From positions 62,001 to 126,000 of the forward strand of contig NZ_JAHWGP010000020.1 in the NCBI RefSeq assembly GCF_020873915.1: a stretch of DNA of 64,000 nt. Reading direction: 5' to 3'. This document shows positions 54,233 to 63,148 of the stretch, in pieces. Position 1 is the first letter of the stretch; each line of letters begins with the position of its first letter. Under the pieces are notes generated by a model, which did no database searches, had not been told where the DNA came from, and saw nothing but the letters and a program-made list of their open reading frames with translations. Origin of the DNA: Streptomyces sp. DH5 (GTDB taxonomy: Bacteria; Actinomycetota; Actinomycetes; Streptomycetales; Streptomycetaceae). Made by a program: the position numbers and the translations under genes.

Positions 54233-55036
54233 TCATCGCACGGCCTCCACCACGGCGAACCGCGCCCCCTCCGGGTCCGCCACCAGGGCGACGCGGTCGT
54301 GGTCGCCGTCGCGGGGCGGTTCGAGGACCCGGCCGCCCAGGTGCCGGACCCGGTCCACCGCGTCGTCGGTGTCGGCCACCGCGAAGTACGTCGTCCAGTG
54401 CGGGCCCCGGTCCCGGGGCAGGCCGTTGCCCAGGCCGTGGACGGCGGCCACGGGCCGGCCGTCCAGGTGGAGGATGACGTGGTCGCGGTCGGCGGAGACC
54501 GTGCGCTGCTCGTCGTGGCCGAACACCGTCTCGTAGAACTTGGCCACGTGGGTGGTCTCGTAGGTGGTCAGCTCGTTCCAGGCGGGGGTGCCGGGTGCGC
54601 CGGTGAGGGCGTGGCCGGTGTGCGCGGCCGGCTGCCAGATGCCGAAGACGGCGCCGCCCGGGTCGGAGCCGATGGCCAGGCGTCCGGCGCGGCCGGCGTC
54701 CAGCGGGCCCACACCGACGGTGCCGCCGCAGGAGCGCACCGCGTGGGCCGTCGCGTCGACGTCGTCTGACGCGAAGTAGGGCGTCCAGGCGACGGGCAGC
54801 CGGCGGTCCGCGGGGATCACGCCGATGCCGGCCACCGCGTGCCCGTTCAGTAAGGCGCGTACGTACGGGCCCGGTTGCTCGGGGCCGGGACGGAACTCCC
54901 AGCCGAACAGCGCTCCGTAGAACTCCTCGGCCGCCTCGAATCCGTGGACCATGAGGCTCACCCAGCAGGGTGTGCCGGGTGTGAGCCGGGCGGGTGCCTC
55001 ACCGTTCGGGCGGGCGTTCCCCCGTGTGTCGGTCAT
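54233..55036 (-). CDS. VOC family protein (tandem glyoxalase-like domains)
   Basis: 267-residue cytoplasmic protein with two vicinal-oxygen-chelate modules. Module 1 has GTPCWVSLMVHGFEAAEEFY, GALFGWEFRPG and AVAGIGVIPADRRLPVAWTP. Module 2 has WNELTTYETTHVAKFYETVF, DHVILHLDGRPVAAVHGLG, THWTTYFAVADTDDAVDRV and DPEGARFAVVEAV. Such two-module proteins often serve as lyases, dioxygenases or as antibiotic-binding proteins; the substrate is not evident. ATG 55034-55036; GGAAGG lies about 8 bases upstream. It is divergent from the sulfurtransferase gene across about 200 bp. Confidence 0.9.
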   Translation of the reverse strand: MTDTRGNARPNGEAPARLTPGTPCWVSLMVHGFEAAEEFYGALFGWEFRPGPEQPGPYVRALLNGHAVAGIGVIPADRRLPVAWTPYFASDDVDATAHAVRSCGGTVGVGPLDAGRAGRLAIGSDPGGAVFGIWQPAAHTGHALTGAPGTPAWNELTTYETTHVAKFYETVFGHDEQRTVSADRDHVILHLDGRPVAAVHGLGNGLPRDRGPHWTTYFAVADTDDAVDRVRHLGGRVLEPPRDGDHDRVALVADPEGARFAVVEAVR

Positions 55037-55243
55037 CGTCGCTGCCTTCCCGGCCGCCCGTTGCGCCGGCCGTGGTCTCCTCGCCCCCGAGGGGCGTGTC
55101 CCGTCCGCTCGGCGGATCGTTCCCTCGCCGATGCCGACACCGTATGTGCCCGGTACCGTACGCCTCGTGACCGGTCCTGCCCGGCCGAGCAGAGTAGCCG
55201 GACCCGGACGACACGGCCACCCCGTACGCGAGGATGGGTGACC

Positions 55244-56095
55244 ATGAACGCCATCATCTCCGCATCCGAACTCGCGAGTGAGCTGACGGGCGGTAATCCG
55301 CCGGTGCTCCTCGATGTCCGCTGGCAGCTCAGCACGGCCCGGGCGGCCGGCGAACCGCCGTTCGACGGACGGGCCGCGTACCTGGCCGGGCACCTTCCCG
55401 GTGCCGTCTTCGTCGACCTGGACGCGGAGTTGGCGTCCACGCCGGGCGGGCGCGGACGCCATCCGCTGCCGGACCTCGCGGTGTTCGGCGCCGCGATGCG
55501 GCGGGCGGGCGTGTCGTCCACGAAGCCGGTCGTCGTGTACGACGGGGGCATGGGCTGGGGGGCCGCCCGCGCGTGGTGGCTGCTGCGCTGGACGGGTCAC
55601 CCGGACGTGCGGGTCCTCGACGGCGGGCTGCCGTCCTGGAAGGGGCCGTCGGAGACGTCGGTGCCGCGGCCGGACGAGGGGGACTTCGTGCCGGTGCCGG
55701 GGGAGACCGGGCTGCTCGACGCCGACGGCGCGGCGGCACTGGCGCGTTCGGGTGTGCTGCTGGACGCCCGGGCGGGGGAGCGGTACCGCGGCGAGGTGGA
55801 GCCGATCGACCGGGTCGGCGGGCACATTCCGGGCGCGGTCTCGGCGCCCACCACGGAGAACGTCGGCGCGGACGGCCGGTTCCTGCCGGCCGCGGAACTG
55901 GGGGACCGGTTCAAGCGGCTGGGCGTGTCGGAGCGTTCGCCGGTCGGCGTGTACTGCGGTTCGGGTGTCTCCGGCGCGCACGAGGTGCTGGCGCTGGCGG
56001 TCGCGGGCATCCCCGCGGACCTCTACGTCGGGTCCTGGTCGGAGTGGTCCTCGGACCCGGAGCGGCCGGTCGCGGTGGGTCCGGACCCGCAGTAG
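55244..56095 (+). CDS. sseA: Thiosulfate/3-mercaptopyruvate sulfurtransferase
   Basis: 283-residue two-domain rhodanese. The inactive N-terminal domain has VLLDVRWQLSTA, GHLPGAVFVDLDAELAS and VVYDGGMGWGAARAWWLLRW (Asp at the Cys position). The active C-terminal domain has LLDARAGERYRGEVEPIDRV and VYCGSGVSGAHEVLALAVAG with the catalytic cysteine. It transfers sulfane sulfur to cyanide or thiols. ATG 55244 is used; the frame is open 370 bases upstream without homologous sequence. Directly after the stop are two exact 25-bp repeats. Confidence 0.93.
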   Translation: MNAIISASELASELTGGNPPVLLDVRWQLSTARAAGEPPFDGRAAYLAGHLPGAVFVDLDAELASTPGGRGRHPLPDLAVFGAAMRRAGVSSTKPVVVYDGGMGWGAARAWWLLRWTGHPDVRVLDGGLPSWKGPSETSVPRPDEGDFVPVPGETGLLDADGAAALARSGVLLDARAGERYRGEVEPIDRVGGHIPGAVSAPTTENVGADGRFLPAAELGDRFKRLGVSERSPVGVYCGSGVSGAHEVLALAVAGIPADLYVGSWSEWSSDPERPVAVGPDPQ

Positions 56096-56100
56096 CCGGA

Positions 56101-56150
56101 CGGGCGGCACCTCGACCGCACCCGCCGGGCGGCACCTCGACCGCACCCGC
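56101..56150 (+). repeat. Two exact 25-bp tandem repeats
   Basis: CGGGCGGCACCTCGACCGCACCCGC occurs at 56101-56125 and 56126-56150, six bases after the sulfurtransferase stop. A partial third copy follows. Confidence 0.9.
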
Positions 56151-56350
56151 CGGGCGGAGCGTTCCCCGGCGGCGGGCCCTGGTGTGGGCACGCCGCCGGG
56201 CGGCCGACCCGGTGCGCACGTGCCGCGTCGCTCCCGCCCGCCCGGGAAGTGCTCCCACGCCGGCCCGGACCGCGGACCGCCGGGCGGACCGGCGCAGGGC
56301 GGGCGCGCTCCGCCGACGTGGGGCGACGGGACGCCCGCGGCACCACCGGG
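56151..56350. other. Convergent intergenic region
   Basis: About 200 bp between sulfurtransferase and sepH. It is GC-rich, and beyond the 25-bp repeats and the terminator at 56351 I see nothing to support. Confidence 0.5.
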
Positions 56351-56380
56351 AGGGGCGCCCGCCGACCGGCGGGCGCCCCT
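56351..56380. terminator. Intrinsic terminator between sulfurtransferase and sepH
   Basis: Perfect 13-bp stem AGGGGCGCCCGCC / GGCGGGCGCCCCT with loop GACC. Confidence 0.85.
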
Positions 56381-56433
56381 GGGGACTACGGCGCTTCCGT
56401 CAACCGTCCGCCCGTGCGGACGGCACGAAAGGA

Positions 56434-57495
56434 TTACTCCTGCTTCTTCCGCCGGGTCCCGAACACGATCTCGTCCCAGCTCGGCACCGCCGCGCGGCGG
56501 CCCGGGCGGACGCCGTCCGCCTCGGCCTGCCGGTCGGTCGAGCCGATGAGGCGGTCCCGGTGGCTGGTGACGGAACGCGGCATCAGGACGTCCGCGTAGG
56601 CGGAACCGGCGGAGGCGGCGGGAGCCGGCGGCTCCTCCGCCTCGGGCTCGGACTCCGGCTCCTCGGGTACGGCTTCGGGTGTGGTCTCCGGCACCACCAG
56701 ATCGCCCCGGAAGCTGGGCACCGCCTCCAGCAGGCTGGTCAGCGAGTCCCGTTCGGCGGAGGCCGTGGCCGCCGTGGACTCCTCGGCGGGCTCGGACGCC
56801 TGCGCGGGCAGGCTGGGCCGCTCGCGGTCGCCGGGGCGGTCCAGGGAGCGGTCCAGCGGACGGTCGCGCGGCAGCCGGGCGATGCGCGGGACGAACGGGA
56901 AGCTGGGCTCGGGCGCGGCGAGGTCGTCGGACTCGCCGATCAGCGAGCGCGCCTCGTCGTCGACGGCCTGGACGAGTCGCCGGGGCGGGTCGTACGTCCA
57001 GCTCGCGGAGTGCGGTTCCCCCGCGACCCGGTAGACCAGCAGCACCTCCCAGGTGCCGTCGTCGCGGCGCCAGGAGTCCCACTGCACGGTGTCCTTCTCC
57101 GCGCCGCGCAGCAGCAGCCGCTCCTGCACGGCCTCACCGAGCGGCGGACCGGAGTTCTCACCGGGGCGGCGGACCGGGGTCTTGCGGGCACGCTCGGCCA
57201 TGAACGCGCGCTCGGCGAGCACGGGGCCCTCGAAGCGGCGGACCCGGTCCACGGGGATGCCGGCCATCTGCGCGACCTCTTCCGCGGTCGCACCGGCTCT
57301 TATACGTGCCTGGATGTCACGGGGGCGGAGATGGCTCTCCACCTCGATCTCGATCTGGCCCAGACGCGGACGGTCGCCGCGTACGGCGGCCCGGAGCCGC
57401 TCGTCGATCGGAAGCGTGTACTCCGTGCTGTCCGCAGCCTTGAGCACCAGCCGTGTGCCGTCATTCGAGACGGCCACGACACGCAGTTCGGGCAT
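56434..57495 (-). CDS. sepH: Septation protein SepH
   Basis: 353-residue actinobacterial cell-division protein (DUF3071) that stimulates FtsZ assembly. The N-terminal part is ELRVVAVSNDGTRLVLKAAD, LPIDERLRAAVRGD, then the helix-turn-helix-like IQARIRAGATAEEVAQMAG and GIPVDRVRRFEGPVLAERAF. A region with WDSWRRDDGTWEVLLVYRVA follows. The middle is acidic and disordered, and the conserved C terminus is VPSWDEIVFGTRRKKQE. ATG 57493-57495 is preceded by GGGAGG at about six bases. Upstream in-frame GTG 57582 is less likely. Confidence 0.94.
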   Translation of the reverse strand: MPELRVVAVSNDGTRLVLKAADSTEYTLPIDERLRAAVRGDRPRLGQIEIEVESHLRPRDIQARIRAGATAEEVAQMAGIPVDRVRRFEGPVLAERAFMAERARKTPVRRPGENSGPPLGEAVQERLLLRGAEKDTVQWDSWRRDDGTWEVLLVYRVAGEPHSASWTYDPPRRLVQAVDDEARSLIGESDDLAAPEPSFPFVPRIARLPRDRPLDRSLDRPGDRERPSLPAQASEPAEESTAATASAERDSLTSLLEAVPSFRGDLVVPETTPEAVPEEPESEPEAEEPPAPAASAGSAYADVLMPRSVTSHRDRLIGSTDRQAEADGVRPGRRAAVPSWDEIVFGTRRKKQE

Positions 57496-57811
57496 GGGGA
57501 CCTCCCGGGTGGTGCCTGCCGACGTCACGTGCGTCGCTGCTTCCGCTAGTCGAGTGTGGCCTGCCCGGGTGCAGCCTGCCACAACCTTGCCGAGTTGCCC
57601 GGCGTGTCGGGCGCCGGCCCTGGATCGCCGTTATGGCACGGTTACCTATTCGCAACGCTGAGTGACCACGTGCGCGTCACCCTGTGCAACAAGCCCCCTC
57701 CCGGCGGTCCTCGAAGGTTCCGAGCACCCTGACGGGAGACCGGACCCAGGGCTCGCAACAGTACTCCATATGGGCCACGTGCGTGGATTGGCGCGCCGCC
57801 CACGGCATCCT
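57496..57811 (-). promoter_or_regulatory. Upstream region of sepH
   Basis: About 315 bp between the lactone oxidase stop and sepH. On the minus strand TTGTGG near 57585 and CACACT/GACTAG near 57555 are candidate promoter parts. The block 57630-57660 (TTATGGCACGGTTACCTATTCGC) is unusually A+T-rich. I see no tRNA, hairpin or small gene. Confidence 0.4.
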
Positions 57812-59131
57812 CTATGTGCCCAGGATCCGCCGCAAGTAGTCGTTGCGGAAACGGCGTTCCGGGTCGAGGCGGTCCCGCAGCGCCGTGAATTCCGTGAAGC
57901 GCGGATACACCCGGGAGAAGTAGTCGGCGTCCCGTGTGTGGATCTTTCCCCAGTGCGGTCGTCCCTCATGGGCGGTGAAGACGCGCTCGACGGCGGTGAA
58001 GTACCCCTGATAGGGGGTGCCCTTGAACATGTGGACGGCGATGTACGCGCTGTCCCGGCCGGACGCGGTGGACAGCGTGATGTCGTCGGCCGGCGCGGTG
58101 CGCACCTCGACCGGGAAGCTGACCCGCAGTCGCGAGCGGTCGATCAGGGACTTCACTTCGCGCAGCGTCTCCACCAGGGCCTCGCGCGGGACGGCGTATT
58201 CCATCTCCACGAAGCGCACCCGGCGCGGCGAGGTGAACACCTTGTAGGGAATGTCGGTGTAGGTCCGCGCGGAAAGAGCCTTGCTGGAGATCTGCGCGAT
58301 GGCCGGAATGCTCGCGGGCACCGCCCGGCCGACCCAGTTGACCGCCTGGAAGACCCCGTTGGAGAGGAACTCGTCCTCGATCCAGCCCCTGAGCCGGGGC
58401 ACCGGCCGCTCCGGTCCGGCGCTGCGGTTGTTCCGCTTGGTGTTGGTGTTGCCGGTGTGCGGGAACCAGTAGAACTCGAAGTGTTCGTTCTCGGCGTGCA
58501 GTTGGCCGAACTCGGCGCAGACCCGGTCGAAGCTCATCGGCTCCTCGCGGGCCGTGAGCAGGAAGACCGGCTCCACGGCGAACGTGACCGCGGTGACGAC
58601 GCCGAGCGCGCCGAGACCGATCCGCGCGGCCGCGAAGACGTCCGGGTTCTCCTTCTCCGAACAGGTGAGCACCGTACCGTCGCCGGTGACCAGTTCCAGG
58701 CTCTTGATCTGCGCGGCGATGGAGGCGGAGTCGCGGCCCGTGCCGTGCGTGCCGGTGCTGGTGGCCCCGGACACCGTCTGCTCCATGATGTCGCCCATGT
58801 TGGTCAGCGACAGACCCTCCCGCGCGAGGGCCACGTTGAGCCTCCGGAGCGGGGTGCCCGCCTCGACCGTGACCGTGCCGGCCTCCCGGTCGATGTCACG
58901 GATACCCGTCAGCAGGTCGGGACGGATCAGCACCCCGTCCGTAGCGGCTATGGACGTGAAGGAGTGCCCGCTGCCGACCGCCTTGACCGGCAGCCCGTCC
59001 TCGGCGGCCCGGCGTACGACGGCGGCCAGCTCGTCGACCGAGGCCGGCGTGGCCTCCCTCACGGGGCGGGCGGAGACGGTGCCTCCCCAGTTACGCCATG
59101 TGCCGTTCCTCGCGCTCGCTGTGCTGCCCAA
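57812..59131 (-). CDS. D-arabinono-1,4-lactone / sugar-lactone oxidase
   Basis: 439-residue FAD-linked oxidase of the ALO/GULO/AldO family. The N terminus [14 protein letters not shown] leads to the PCMH FAD domain with VKAVGSGHSFTSIAATDGV (the histidine is the expected covalent FAD site), GTPLRRLNVALAREGLSLTN and GATSTGTHGTGRDS. The C-terminal ALO domain ends HWGKIHTRDADYFSRVYPRF with the conserved HWGK. Likely reactions are oxidation of aldonolactones or alditols with O2. The TTG at 59129-59131 (GGGAGG seven bases upstream) is the only good start and overlaps the MFS gene's 3' end by 41 bases, so the two are coupled. Confidence 0.9.
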   Translation of the reverse strand: MGSTASARNGTWRNWGGTVSARPVREATPASVDELAAVVRRAAEDGLPVKAVGSGHSFTSIAATDGVLIRPDLLTGIRDIDREAGTVTVEAGTPLRRLNVALAREGLSLTNMGDIMEQTVSGATSTGTHGTGRDSASIAAQIKSLELVTGDGTVLTCSEKENPDVFAAARIGLGALGVVTAVTFAVEPVFLLTAREEPMSFDRVCAEFGQLHAENEHFEFYWFPHTGNTNTKRNNRSAGPERPVPRLRGWIEDEFLSNGVFQAVNWVGRAVPASIPAIAQISSKALSARTYTDIPYKVFTSPRRVRFVEMEYAVPREALVETLREVKSLIDRSRLRVSFPVEVRTAPADDITLSTASGRDSAYIAVHMFKGTPYQGYFTAVERVFTAHEGRPHWGKIHTRDADYFSRVYPRFTEFTALRDRLDPERRFRNDYLRRILGT

Positions 59132-60329
59132 CGGAGCCTCCCCGACCCGGAGCCGGCCGCTTGAGCCGGCGGTAACCGAGGAAACCGACCGCGACCGCGA
59201 CGGCCCCGGCCACCGCCGGAACCCCGTACCCGGCACGCGCCCCGGCCGCGTCGATCACCCAGCCGGCCACGGCGGAGCCCGCCGCGACCCCGACCGCGAG
59301 CCCGGTGCTCACCCAGGTCATGCCCTCGGTGAGCTGCGCGCGTGGTACGTGCTCTTCGATGAGGGACATCGTCGTGATCATCGTCGGAGCGATGGACAGT
59401 CCCGCAAAGAACAGCGCCACGGCCAGAAACGGCAAGTTTCCGACCAGTAGGAGTGGGATCATACTCACGGCCATGGCGCAGACGCCGAGCAGCCACCGGC
59501 GTTCCGGCGCCCCCGCGAAGTGCAGCAGGCCGAACACGACCCCCGCCGCGCACGAGCCCAGCGCGTACACGGCGAGCACCACGCTGGCCGCGGTCTTGTT
59601 CCCCTGCTCCTCGGCGAAGGCCACGGTGACCACGTCCACGGCGCCGAAGATCGTCCCCGTCGCCACGAAGGTCAGCACGAGGACCTGGAGCCCGCCGGAC
59701 CGCAGCGCCGTACCACCGCCCTTGTGCTCGCGCGGATGCGGCTCCGGCTCGGTGGCGCGCTGCGCGGTCAGCCAGAAGACGCCGGTCGCGAGGAAGCAGG
59801 CCGCGAGCAGCGGCCCGGCCTCCGGGAACCAGGCCGTGGACAGCCCGATGGAGACGATCGGCCCGAAGATGAAGCAGACCTCGTCGACGACCGACTCGAA
59901 GGAGTACGCGGTGTGCAGCTTCGGGGTGCCCCGGTACAGGGCGGCCCAGCGGGACCGGATCATCGCGCCGACGCTCGGCACGCAGCCGATGCCGACACAC
60001 GCGACGAACAGCACCCATTCCGGCCACGCGAAGTGCGCGGCGAACAGCAGCAGCGCCGCCGCGGTCAGCGAGATCAGGGTCGCCGGGCGCAGCACCCGCC
60101 GCTGCCCGTACTGGTCCACCAGACGCGAGACCTGCGGTCCCGCCACCGCCGCCGAGAGCGCGATCGTGGCCGACAGCGCGCCGGCCAGCCCGTACCGCCC
60201 GGTGAGCTGGGAGATCATCGTCACCACGCCGATGCCCATCATCGACAGCGGCATCCGGCCGAGGAACCCCGCGGCGGAGAATGCCTTGCTGCCGGGGGCG
60301 GCGAACAGGGCGCGATAGGGGCTGGGCAC
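59091..60329 (-). CDS. MFS transporter
   Basis: 412-residue membrane protein with 12 predicted transmembrane segments. GTG 60327-60329 ([20 protein letters not shown]) has GGAG seven bases before it; upstream in-frame sequence is not conserved. Segments such as [50 protein letters not shown] and [20 protein letters not shown] match a Streptomyces MFS subgroup resembling YdcO/arabinose-export-like carriers. The substrate is unknown. It is the first gene of an operon with the lactone oxidase and diverges from hemH across about 148 bp. Confidence 0.87.
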   Translation of the reverse strand: MPSPYRALFAAPGSKAFSAAGFLGRMPLSMMGIGVVTMISQLTGRYGLAGALSATIALSAAVAGPQVSRLVDQYGQRRVLRPATLISLTAAALLLFAAHFAWPEWVLFVACVGIGCVPSVGAMIRSRWAALYRGTPKLHTAYSFESVVDEVCFIFGPIVSIGLSTAWFPEAGPLLAACFLATGVFWLTAQRATEPEPHPREHKGGGTALRSGGLQVLVLTFVATGTIFGAVDVVTVAFAEEQGNKTAASVVLAVYALGSCAAGVVFGLLHFAGAPERRWLLGVCAMAVSMIPLLLVGNLPFLAVALFFAGLSIAPTMITTMSLIEEHVPRAQLTEGMTWVSTGLAVGVAAGSAVAGWVIDAAGARAGYGVPAVAGAVAVAVGFLGYRRLKRPAPGRGGSVGQHSEREERHMA

Positions 60330-60465
60330 GGAGGCTCCGGAGGGCTCAGTAAGGTGCGACCACGGTCGATACAGATTACTGCCGGGGTCACTCCAACGCA
60401 CCACCGAATTGCGCGGCGCGGCCGGTGCCACCCCCCACCCCGTCCCGGCCGCCGGTGCCGGGTGG

Positions 60466-60471
60466 CAGGAT
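60466..60471 (+). promoter_or_regulatory. Leaderless -10 element CAGGAT for hemH
   Basis: CAGGAT ends six nucleotides before ATG 60478, with no ribosome binding site. Confidence 0.5.
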
Positions 60472-60477
60472 CGAGGC

Positions 60478-61605
60478 ATGCCTGACGTGCTCGATGCCAG
60501 CCCCTACGACGCCCTGCTCCTGCTCTCCTTCGGCGGCCCCGAAGGCCCGGACGACGTGGTCCCGTTCCTGGAGAACGTGACCCGCGGGCGCGGTATCCCC
60601 AAGGAACGCCTCAAGGAGGTCGGGCAGCACTACTTCCTCTTCGGCGGGGTCAGCCCGATCAACGACCAGAACCGCGCCCTGCTGGACGCGCTGCGCGAGG
60701 ACTTCGCCGGGCACGGCCTGGACCTGCCGGTCTACTGGGGCAACCGCAACTGGGCGCCCTACCTCACCGACACCCTGCGCGAGATGGTCCGGGACGGCCG
60801 CCGCCGCATCCTGGTCCTCGCCACCAGCGCCTACGCCTCGTACTCCGGCTGCCGCCAGTACCGCGAGAACCTCGCCGACTCCCTCGCCGCCCTGGAGGCG
60901 GAAGGCCTGGAACTGCCGAAGATCGACAAGCTGCGCCACTACTTCAACCACCCGGGGTTCGTCGAACCCATGGCCGACGGGGTGCTCCGCTCGCTCGCCG
61001 ACCTCCCCGAGGACGTCCGGGACGGCGCGCACATCGCCTTCTGCACCCACTCCATCCCGAACACCGCCGCCGACACCTCCGGCCCCGTCGAGGCCCACGG
61101 GGACGGCGGGGCCTACGTCGCCCAGCACCTGGACGTGGCCCGGCTGATCGCCGACGCCGTCCGGGAGCGCACCGGCGTCGACCACCCCTGGCAGCTCGTC
61201 TACCAGTCCCGCTCGGGCGCCCCGCACATCCCCTGGCTGGAGCCCGACATCTGCGACCACCTCGAGGAGCGGCACGCGGCCGGGGCGCCGGCCGTGGTGA
61301 TGGCCCCGATCGGCTTCGTCTCCGACCACATGGAGGTCCTCTACGACCTCGACACCGAGGCCACGGCCAAGGCGGAGGAGCTGGGACTGCCGGTGCGCCG
61401 CTCCGCGACCGTCGGCGCCGACCCGCGGTTCGCCGCCGCGATCCGCGAGCTGATCGTGGAGCGGGCCGGCAGCGAGCGGGGGCAGGACGTCACACCGTGC
61501 GCCCTGGGCGCCCTGGGCGCGAGCCACGACCTCTGCCCCGTCGGCTGCTGCCCGGCCCGCGCCCCGCGCCCCGCCGCCGCCGGTGCCGACAGCCCCTACG
61601 CGTGA
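60478..61605 (+). CDS. hemH: Ferrochelatase (coproporphyrin-type)
   Basis: 375-residue ferrochelatase. [40 protein letters not shown] and [18 protein letters not shown] lead to the metal-site [13 protein letters not shown] region and [20 protein letters not shown]. The C terminus has four cysteines (one near residue 341, then CPVGCC around 353-358), matching the [2Fe-2S] cluster of actinobacterial enzymes. In these bacteria the enzyme inserts iron into coproporphyrin III in haem synthesis (cpfC in the newer naming). Start ATG 60478 lies at the leaderless distance from CAGGAT. The IMPase gene follows with its own ribosome binding site. Confidence 0.95.
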   Translation: MPDVLDASPYDALLLLSFGGPEGPDDVVPFLENVTRGRGIPKERLKEVGQHYFLFGGVSPINDQNRALLDALREDFAGHGLDLPVYWGNRNWAPYLTDTLREMVRDGRRRILVLATSAYASYSGCRQYRENLADSLAALEAEGLELPKIDKLRHYFNHPGFVEPMADGVLRSLADLPEDVRDGAHIAFCTHSIPNTAADTSGPVEAHGDGGAYVAQHLDVARLIADAVRERTGVDHPWQLVYQSRSGAPHIPWLEPDICDHLEERHAAGAPAVVMAPIGFVSDHMEVLYDLDTEATAKAEELGLPVRRSATVGADPRFAAAIRELIVERAGSERGQDVTPCALGALGASHDLCPVGCCPARAPRPAAAGADSPYA

Positions 61606-61613
61606 GGAGTCCC

Positions 61614-62462
61614 GTGACCGACCTGCTGCACGCCGAACTGCTGCACCTGGCCCGGGAGGCGGCCCGCCGCGCGGGCGAGCTGCTGCGCGACGGCCGCCCC
61701 GCCGACCTCGCGGTCGCCGCGACCAAGTCCAGCCCGGTCGACGTCGTCACCGAGATGGACATCGCCGCCGAGAAGCTGATCACCACGATCATCGCCGAGC
61801 GCCGCCCGGACGACGGCTTCCTCGGCGAGGAGGGCGCCTCCACGGAGGGCAGCAGCGGCGTCCGCTGGGTGATCGACCCCCTCGACGGCACGGTGAACTA
61901 CCTCTACGGGCTGCCCGGCTGGTCCGTGTCCATCGCCGCCGAGCAGAACGGCGAGACGGTCGCCGGGGCCGTGGTGGCCCCCATGCGCGGCGAGGCGTAC
62001 CACGCGGTGCGCGGCGGCGGCGCGTACGCCACCGGCGCCTGGGCGGGTGAGCGCCGGCTGAGCTGCCGGCCCTCGCCGCCCCTGGACCAGGCCCTGGTGT
62101 CGACCGGCTTCAACTACGTCACCGAGGTCCGTGCCCACCAGGCCGACGTCGCGCGGCGGCTGATCCCGCTGCTGCGGGACATCCGGCGCGGCGGCTCGGC
62201 CGCGATCGACCTGTGCGACGTGGCCGCGGGACGGCTCGACGGCTACTACGAGCGCGGACTGCACCCGTGGGACCTGGCCGCCGGAGACCTGATCGCCCGC
62301 GAGGCGGGCGCGCTGACCGGTGGCCGCCCCGGTGACCGCCCCTCCTACGACCTGACCGTCGCCGCCTCCCCGGGCGTCTTCGAGCCCCTCCAGCGGCTCC
62401 TGGAGGACTTCGGTGCCTGGCACGACGGGGAGGAACCCGCCGCGCCCCCGCGGGACGCCTGA
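61614..62462 (+). CDS. Inositol monophosphatase family protein
   Basis: 282-residue Mg-dependent phosphatase. Metal-binding GEEGAS, the DPLDGTVNYLYGLPGWSVSI loop and the C-terminal WDLAAGDLIAREAGALTGGR are all present, with the catalytic Thr/Asp set intact. It probably dephosphorylates inositol-1-phosphate or a related sugar phosphate such as a histidinol or 3'-phosphoadenosine substrate; the family cannot be resolved from sequence. GTG 61614-61616 has GAGGAG six bases before it and lies eight bases after the ferrochelatase stop, so the genes are co-transcribed. Confidence 0.93.
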   Translation: MTDLLHAELLHLAREAARRAGELLRDGRPADLAVAATKSSPVDVVTEMDIAAEKLITTIIAERRPDDGFLGEEGASTEGSSGVRWVIDPLDGTVNYLYGLPGWSVSIAAEQNGETVAGAVVAPMRGEAYHAVRGGGAYATGAWAGERRLSCRPSPPLDQALVSTGFNYVTEVRAHQADVARRLIPLLRDIRRGGSAAIDLCDVAAGRLDGYYERGLHPWDLAAGDLIAREAGALTGGRPGDRPSYDLTVAASPGVFEPLQRLLEDFGAWHDGEEPAAPPRDA

Positions 62463-62469
62463 CGACGCG

Positions 62470-62518
62470 GACGGGCCCCGGCGCTCCTTGTCGGATCCTG
62501 GATTCGCCGGGGCCCGTC
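62470..62518 (+). terminator. Intrinsic terminator after the hemH operon
   Basis: Perfect 14-bp stem GACGGGCCCCGGCG / CGCCGGGGCCCGTC with a 21-nt loop that contains a smaller GGATCC stem. Confidence 0.85.
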
Positions 62519-62531
62519 GCGTGCGGACCGA

Positions 62532-62705
62532 TCAGACGCTGTACGCGCCGACCTCCACGCCGTGCTCGGCGGCGAGGCGACGCAGGTCGTCGAGTTCGCC
62601 CTGCTCCACGTCGACGAGGAAGTCGTCGCCCTCGTCGCGTGCCCGCGTCAGATCGGACTCGGTCGCCCTTATGCGCTGCAGAAGTCCTGCGGTGAATGCG
62701 TCCAT
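62532..62705 (-). CDS. Small conserved hypothetical protein
   Basis: 57-residue acidic protein MDAFTAGLLQRIRATESDLT... ending GVEVGAYSV. It is conserved beside cutRS in Streptomyces and looks like a short helical hairpin (RARDEGDDFLVDVEQGELDD). ATG 62703-62705 has GAGGGGG seven bases upstream; the longer in-frame start at 62801 would add a non-conserved basic tail. Function unknown. Confidence 0.8.
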   Translation of the reverse strand: MDAFTAGLLQRIRATESDLTRARDEGDDFLVDVEQGELDDLRRLAAEHGVEVGAYSV

Positions 62706-63148
62706 GCTGCGCCCCCTCGTCCTGGGTCGGGTGGGTCGATGGCACGGGGGTGTGCCGGTCGGGAAGGGACGATCACGTCCGAAGCGGATGCCCAGCGCCA
62801 CCCGGCCGGGCGGCGACGGTGCCGGACATCCACGCCCGCTCTGCGGAAGCGGACTGCGTGGTACCGCATGGTGGCGCGGTACATGCGGAGCGTGATCGCG
62901 GGATGTAAACCCGTCCTCCCCACGCTCTCTTCGGTGGAAACCTCACCGCGCGAGAAAATCTCGTATTCCCGCGCCGTTCGCCCGTGCGTTCCCCGGCCCC
63001 GGACCACCGGTCACCGGCGCTCCTCCCGCCGCCTTACGGCCGACTTACGGCGGAAAGGGGCAGGATGGGGGCGACACCCACCCGTAGCCCTGCCCGCGTG
63101 CGCCCCGAGGCGCTGCGCGGGCGCGGAACATGAGGAAGGACAAGCGAC
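62706..63148. promoter_or_regulatory. Promoter region of cutRS and the divergent small gene
   Basis: About 440 bp. A tandem pair of CTTACGGC at 63033-63040 and 63044-63051 (11-bp period) lies about 100 bp before cutR. An A+T-rich stretch with GAAAATCTCGT at 62954-62964 and TGTAAAC near 62904 are further candidates. No gene is supported inside. Confidence 0.55.

Noticed and set aside
54233-57082. 949-codon minus-strand frame across VOC, sulfurtransferase and sepH
   Set aside because: It runs antisense through the sulfurtransferase gene. Only its last 268 codons are the VOC gene.
57496-57811. tRNA or small RNA upstream of sepH
   Set aside because: No cloverleaf or paired arms could be drawn; the A+T-rich patch is more likely a promoter.
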